NCBI GenBank assembly: GCA_035256645.1
Contig: DATEXU010000282.1
Location: 1 to 15,676 of the forward strand
Direction: 5' to 3'
Source of the DNA: G026625185 sp035256645
GTDB lineage: Bacteria; Desulfobacterota; WTBG01; JAGOGO01
Length of the DNA stretch: 15,676 nucleotides
The notes beneath the pieces are model-generated. The model made no database searches, had not been told where the DNA came from, and saw only the letters and a program-made list of their open reading frames with translations. This document shows, piece by piece, positions 12,931 through 15,676 of the stretch. The translations under genes were made by a program, and so were the position numbers. Positions within the stretch are counted from its first letter, which is position 1. Each line of letters opens with the position of its first letter.

Positions 12931-15676
12931 ATGGCGTTGAAGCAAAGGTCTGACATAGTGGCTGAGCATCGGGTTTCTATCATCGGTTTCGTCTGGCGGC
13001 CTGAGGAGATCATCCCATCGGTGATTCACATGGCTCAGCGAACAGGGAGCAGAGCCATCTTTGATTTTTCCACTATGGGGGTGGAAGAGTTACATTCTTT
13101 CTTGCGAAAGGCTGACCCTGCCGGCCAGGTTAGGGATATCAAGATTTCTGCCGCTGCCTTGATGGATCCATCTTTGGGGCGGTTACTGAAGAAAACAGAG
13201 GCCCATGACATCCACAACATCTGGGTAGAATGCCACCCCCAGTTTTTCCAAGAAGATCCTCCCCTCTTTCTACAGAGATTGCGGGAATTGTCGGAAGAGT
13301 ATTGTTGCTTTCCAATCATCGCAAACTTGGATCTCCTGGCAGCCTTTTTGAAGGATAGATCGGGAATTGGGCGCATCGTCCTGAAAGGATGCGAGGCCTC
13401 TGGATTCGTGAGCGGTGAGACGACCCTGGCTCTCTATTCGACGGTCAAGGAAATGCTGGGCACACCCTCAAAGCCTCTCGACATCCTCATCTGGGGAGGA
13501 ATCTCCACCCCTGAGGCGGCAGCAGCATTCCTGTCCACCGGAGCCGTCGGAATCGTTTTCGAGAGCGTCCATTGGCTGACAGATCTGGTTGCCATTGATG
13601 CTGTTCAACGCCGGCGGCTCTCCAATCTCCGCATGGATTCTACCGATCTGGTTGGCCTTGACCTGCAGGTTCCCTGTCGCCTTTTCAACAAGGGAAACTC
13701 GCGCGCGTTCAAGGAGATCAAGACGCTTGAGGACTCGCTGTGCGGAGCAGAGATCACGGAAGAAAGCCGCCGCTCCTTCGTAAGCCAGGTGCATGCAAGA
13801 GCCCTCCACCCTCTGGAGAGCCATTTCAACCAGGAAGAGATTATCCCTCTCGCTGTGGAGACCTCCTTTGCTCGATCGTTCGTCGAGCGTTTCGGGGCTG
13901 GAACCGAGGAGGCCGTGAAAGCCTTCATGGACGAGATTCGCAACCTATGCCGGTTGGCGGAGGCGAAAAAGGATTGTTTTTTGGACAGCCCGGTAGCCAG
14001 AGAGATGGGAACCAAATATCCCTTTATCCAGGGCGCCATGTCCTGGATCACAGATGTCCCGGAGTTTGCCTCAAGGGTTGCCGATGCCGGTGGATTGCCC
14101 ACCATCGCCTTTGGCCTGATGGACGCGGAGACCCTTGACCGGAGGCTGGGACGCCTGCCGGAGGTCATGGGAGGGTGCCCTTATGTAGTGAATGTCGTCT
14201 CTTTGGCAGAAAATCCTTGCAGGGAGACACAGCTCGCCTGGATAAAGAAACAGAGACCCCGTTTTGTCGTGATCGCAGGCGGCGATCTCTCCTCGTTAAG
14301 AGAATTGATAGAATGCGGCATAGGGGTTATGTATATCGCCCCTGATGAGGCCATGTTGAGGCTCGCCTTGGAAGCCGGTGTCCGGTATGTGATCTGCGAG
14401 GGATATGAGGCCGGCGGCCACGTGGGGCAGCATAGCACGCTCACCCTTGCGCAAATGCTGTTGGATCTCAAGCGGCGCACGCCAGCCCTTTTCCAAAACT
14501 GTCGCGTGATCCTTGCAGGGGGAATCTTTAATCGGGAGACCGCATTCTTAGCCGCCATGCTGGGCGCGGACGCCATCCAGATGGGCACCGCCTACCTGGC
14601 CACCCGGGAGATCGTTGAAACGGATGCCTTAACAGCGCTCTATCAGCGGATGGTCCTGGAATCGCCCCCGGGGGGAACGGCCGTGTCGGGCCAGCACACT
14701 GGGCTTCTGGTGCGGTCCTTGAGGACCCCGATAGTGGAAGCTATTTTATCCCTGGAAAGGGAGTTTGCAGCGGGTCACCAGGACGAGGTCTCGTTCCGGA
14801 AGAGAATGGAGGAGATGGCTGCGGGGAGCCTCTTCACTGCGGTCCGAGGCATGGACAGGCCGGGCGGGGTGGCTCTGGATGAGCGGGGCTGCCTGGAACG
14901 CGGGCAATTCATGAGCGGGGCCTGCGCCGGCCTAATCTGTAATGTCCGGTATCTTCAGTCCTTTCACCGCGAACTGGCTGAAGGTCCTCTCTTGCTGCAT
15001 CAGCCCGTTGTGGGGTCGATCGAGAAAACCCCGGAAACTCCATCTTCCGGGGTCGGCTGCGGACTGAAGCGAGTCGCCCCCCACAGAGACGATCGTGAAA
15101 GGATTGCCATCACCGGGATGAGCATACTGAATGCCCTGGGGCAGAGTCCGGAGGAAGTCTGGGCTGCAAGCCTGGCCATGAAAAGCGGAATTACATTGGT
15201 TCCGCCTTCGCGGTGGGATCACGCGCTTTTTTATGATCCCCGCCCGCAGGTTCCGGACAAGGCCTATTGCAAGGTGGGCGCCTTCTTAGACTTTCCTATC
15301 TCCCGTAATGAACTCGGGATTCCTCCCCATGATTTCCGGACCATGACCACGGCGACAAGGATTACCATGTGGCTGGCGGACAGGGCCATCCGAGCATCCG
15401 GCATCCTGGAGTCAGACATCCCACGCGAGCGAATAGCGGTTCTCATTTCCCAGAACTCGGGAGAGGCGGCAGGGACCCTCACCAATATCATCATCAGGGC
15501 ACACGTTCATGACATCCTAACCGCCGTCAAAAGGGCCGTTCACCTCACGCCGGATCAGGAGAACGCCATCGAACAGGAGGTAAAGTCCGGACGAATGGCT
15601 CCGGATGACACCACGCTGCTGGGCAGACTCAACTGCGCTGCGCCCGGCTTCATCTGTAACCGGTATGGATTCATGG
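12931..15676 (+). CDS. Multidomain synthase: two NMO/PfaD-type TIM barrels then ketosynthase (3' end outside window)
   Basis: The frame is open for 915 codons to the window edge. Residues about 10-330 form a first TIM barrel of nitronate-monooxygenase/PfaD type: KGCEASGFVSG (152-162) and IWGGISTPEAAAAFLSTGA (187-205) mirror the usual KGxEAGGHxG and GGIxxxxAAAAxLAxGA motifs, but the His is replaced (SGF). Residues about 362-640 are a second, canonical barrel: YPFIQGAMSWITD, EGYEAGGHVG with His497, AGGIFNRETAFLAAMLGADA (529-548) and QMGTAYLATRE. A linker follows, then from about 723 a beta-ketoacyl synthase (RIAITGMSILNALGQSPEEVW), reaching LNCAAPGFICNRYGFM, which in this family directly precedes the active-site Cys. 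The FMN barrels would act as enoyl reductases, the ketosynthase in chain extension; acyltransferase, carrier and other domains are expected further right. This suggests a polyunsaturated-fatty-acid-like or polyketide megasynthase. The product is unknown. Confidence 0.85.
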   Translation, partial: MALKQRSDIVAEHRVSIIGFVWRPEEIIPSVIHMAQRTGSRAIFDFSTMGVEELHSFLRKADPAGQVRDIKISAAALMDPSLGRLLKKTEAHDIHNIWVECHPQFFQEDPPLFLQRLRELSEEYCCFPIIANLDLLAAFLKDRSGIGRIVLKGCEASGFVSGETTLALYSTVKEMLGTPSKPLDILIWGGISTPEAAAAFLSTGAVGIVFESVHWLTDLVAIDAVQRRRLSNLRMDSTDLVGLDLQVPCRLFNKGNSRAFKEIKTLEDSLCGAEITEESRRSFVSQVHARALHPLESHFNQEEIIPLAVETSFARSFVERFGAGTEEAVKAFMDEIRNLCRLAEAKKDCFLDSPVAREMGTKYPFIQGAMSWITDVPEFASRVADAGGLPTIAFGLMDAETLDRRLGRLPEVMGGCPYVVNVVSLAENPCRETQLAWIKKQRPRFVVIAGGDLSSLRELIECGIGVMYIAPDEAMLRLALEAGVRYVICEGYEAGGHVGQHSTLTLAQMLLDLKRRTPALFQNCRVILAGGIFNRETAFLAAMLGADAIQMGTAYLATREIVETDALTALYQRMVLESPPGGTAVSGQHTGLLVRSLRTPIVEAILSLEREFAAGHQDEVSFRKRMEEMAAGSLFTAVRGMDRPGGVALDERGCLERGQFMSGACAGLICNVRYLQSFHRELAEGPLLLHQPVVGSIEKTPETPSSGVGCGLKRVAPHRDDRERIAITGMSILNALGQSPEEVWAASLAMKSGITLVPPSRWDHALFYDPRPQVPDKAYCKVGAFLDFPISRNELGIPPHDFRTMTTATRITMWLADRAIRASGILESDIPRERIAVLISQNSGEAAGTLTNIIIRAHVHDILTAVKRAVHLTPDQENAIEQEVKSGRMAPDDTTLLGRLNCAAPGFICNRYGFM

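Noticed and set aside
13605..14168. 187-residue minus-strand frame, and other frames on both strands across 13000-15500
   Set aside because: All are shadows of the long + strand synthase frame, which is open to the window edge and carries clear domain motifs.
1..15676. CRISPR array, rRNA, complete tRNA, toxin-antitoxin or restriction genes
   Set aside because: No regularly spaced repeats, no rRNA-like sequence, only a tRNA-like half at 3301-3343, and no recognisable defence-gene motifs.

Overview
The window looks like a chromosomal segment of an anaerobic, Deltaproteobacteria-like bacterium (Desulfobacterota, perhaps near Syntrophales). This placement is an inference from gene content: small stress-type membrane proteins, an ADP-forming acyl-CoA synthetase fused to a GNAT domain, a YghO-like acetyltransferase, and a megasynthase that begins with enoyl-reductase-type TIM barrels followed by a ketosynthase. 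All confident genes lie on the + strand. No marker gene fixes the taxonomy.

Region A (1-1779, mixed GC) has the 3' end of a Trp/Tyr/Arg-rich protein gene. It is followed by four very small genes, each with a good Shine-Dalgarno sequence: a Thivi_2564-type membrane protein, a DUF3309-type membrane protein, a second Thivi_2564-type gene broken by a frameshift, and an sll1863-like coiled-coil protein whose C-terminus looks replaced. This resembles a small-protein stress cassette.

Region B (about 1720-5797) is clearly AT-rich (for example 19 of 60 bases are G/C in 2041-2100, against 39 of 60 in 14401-14460) and looks like imported DNA. It carries a secreted helical protein and an RhlA/PhaG-like alpha/beta hydrolase (Ser115/Asp235/His263). 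A GC-richer scar follows, with a tRNA-like 3' half and a decayed M24 metallopeptidase. The region ends with a membrane thiol-redox set: an anchored rhodanese, a MauE/DoxX-like protein with a CGC motif, and an anchored thioredoxin-like protein with CRHC.

Region C (5798-10895) opens with the 896-residue acyl-CoA synthetase/GNAT fusion. Next come a shattered N-terminal remnant of a MgtA-type P-type ATPase, an unrecognised membrane protein, and a secreted HtrA-like serine protease that carries TPRs instead of PDZ domains. A stretch of about 300 bp ends the region and holds a broken small reading frame and an 11-bp inverted repeat.

Region D (10896-15676, GC-rich) reads as one transcription unit. 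A YghO-like acetyltransferase gene overlaps (ATGA) a putative lipoprotein with HSW and NNC motifs suggestive of a permuted papain-like fold. After 71 bp comes a long frame that stays open to the window edge. It encodes two tandem NMO/PfaD-type TIM barrels and then a ketosynthase, cut just before its expected active-site Cys. This points to a secondary-lipid, polyunsaturated-fatty-acid-like or polyketide synthase locus continuing to the right, and is the most interesting part of the window.

Acyl metabolism recurs (RhlA-like protein, acyl-CoA synthetase, synthase), but nothing in the sequence shows that these genes work together. At least three genes are visibly decayed or frameshifted, mostly at composition junctions, so this looks like an accessory region with repeated insertion and deletion.
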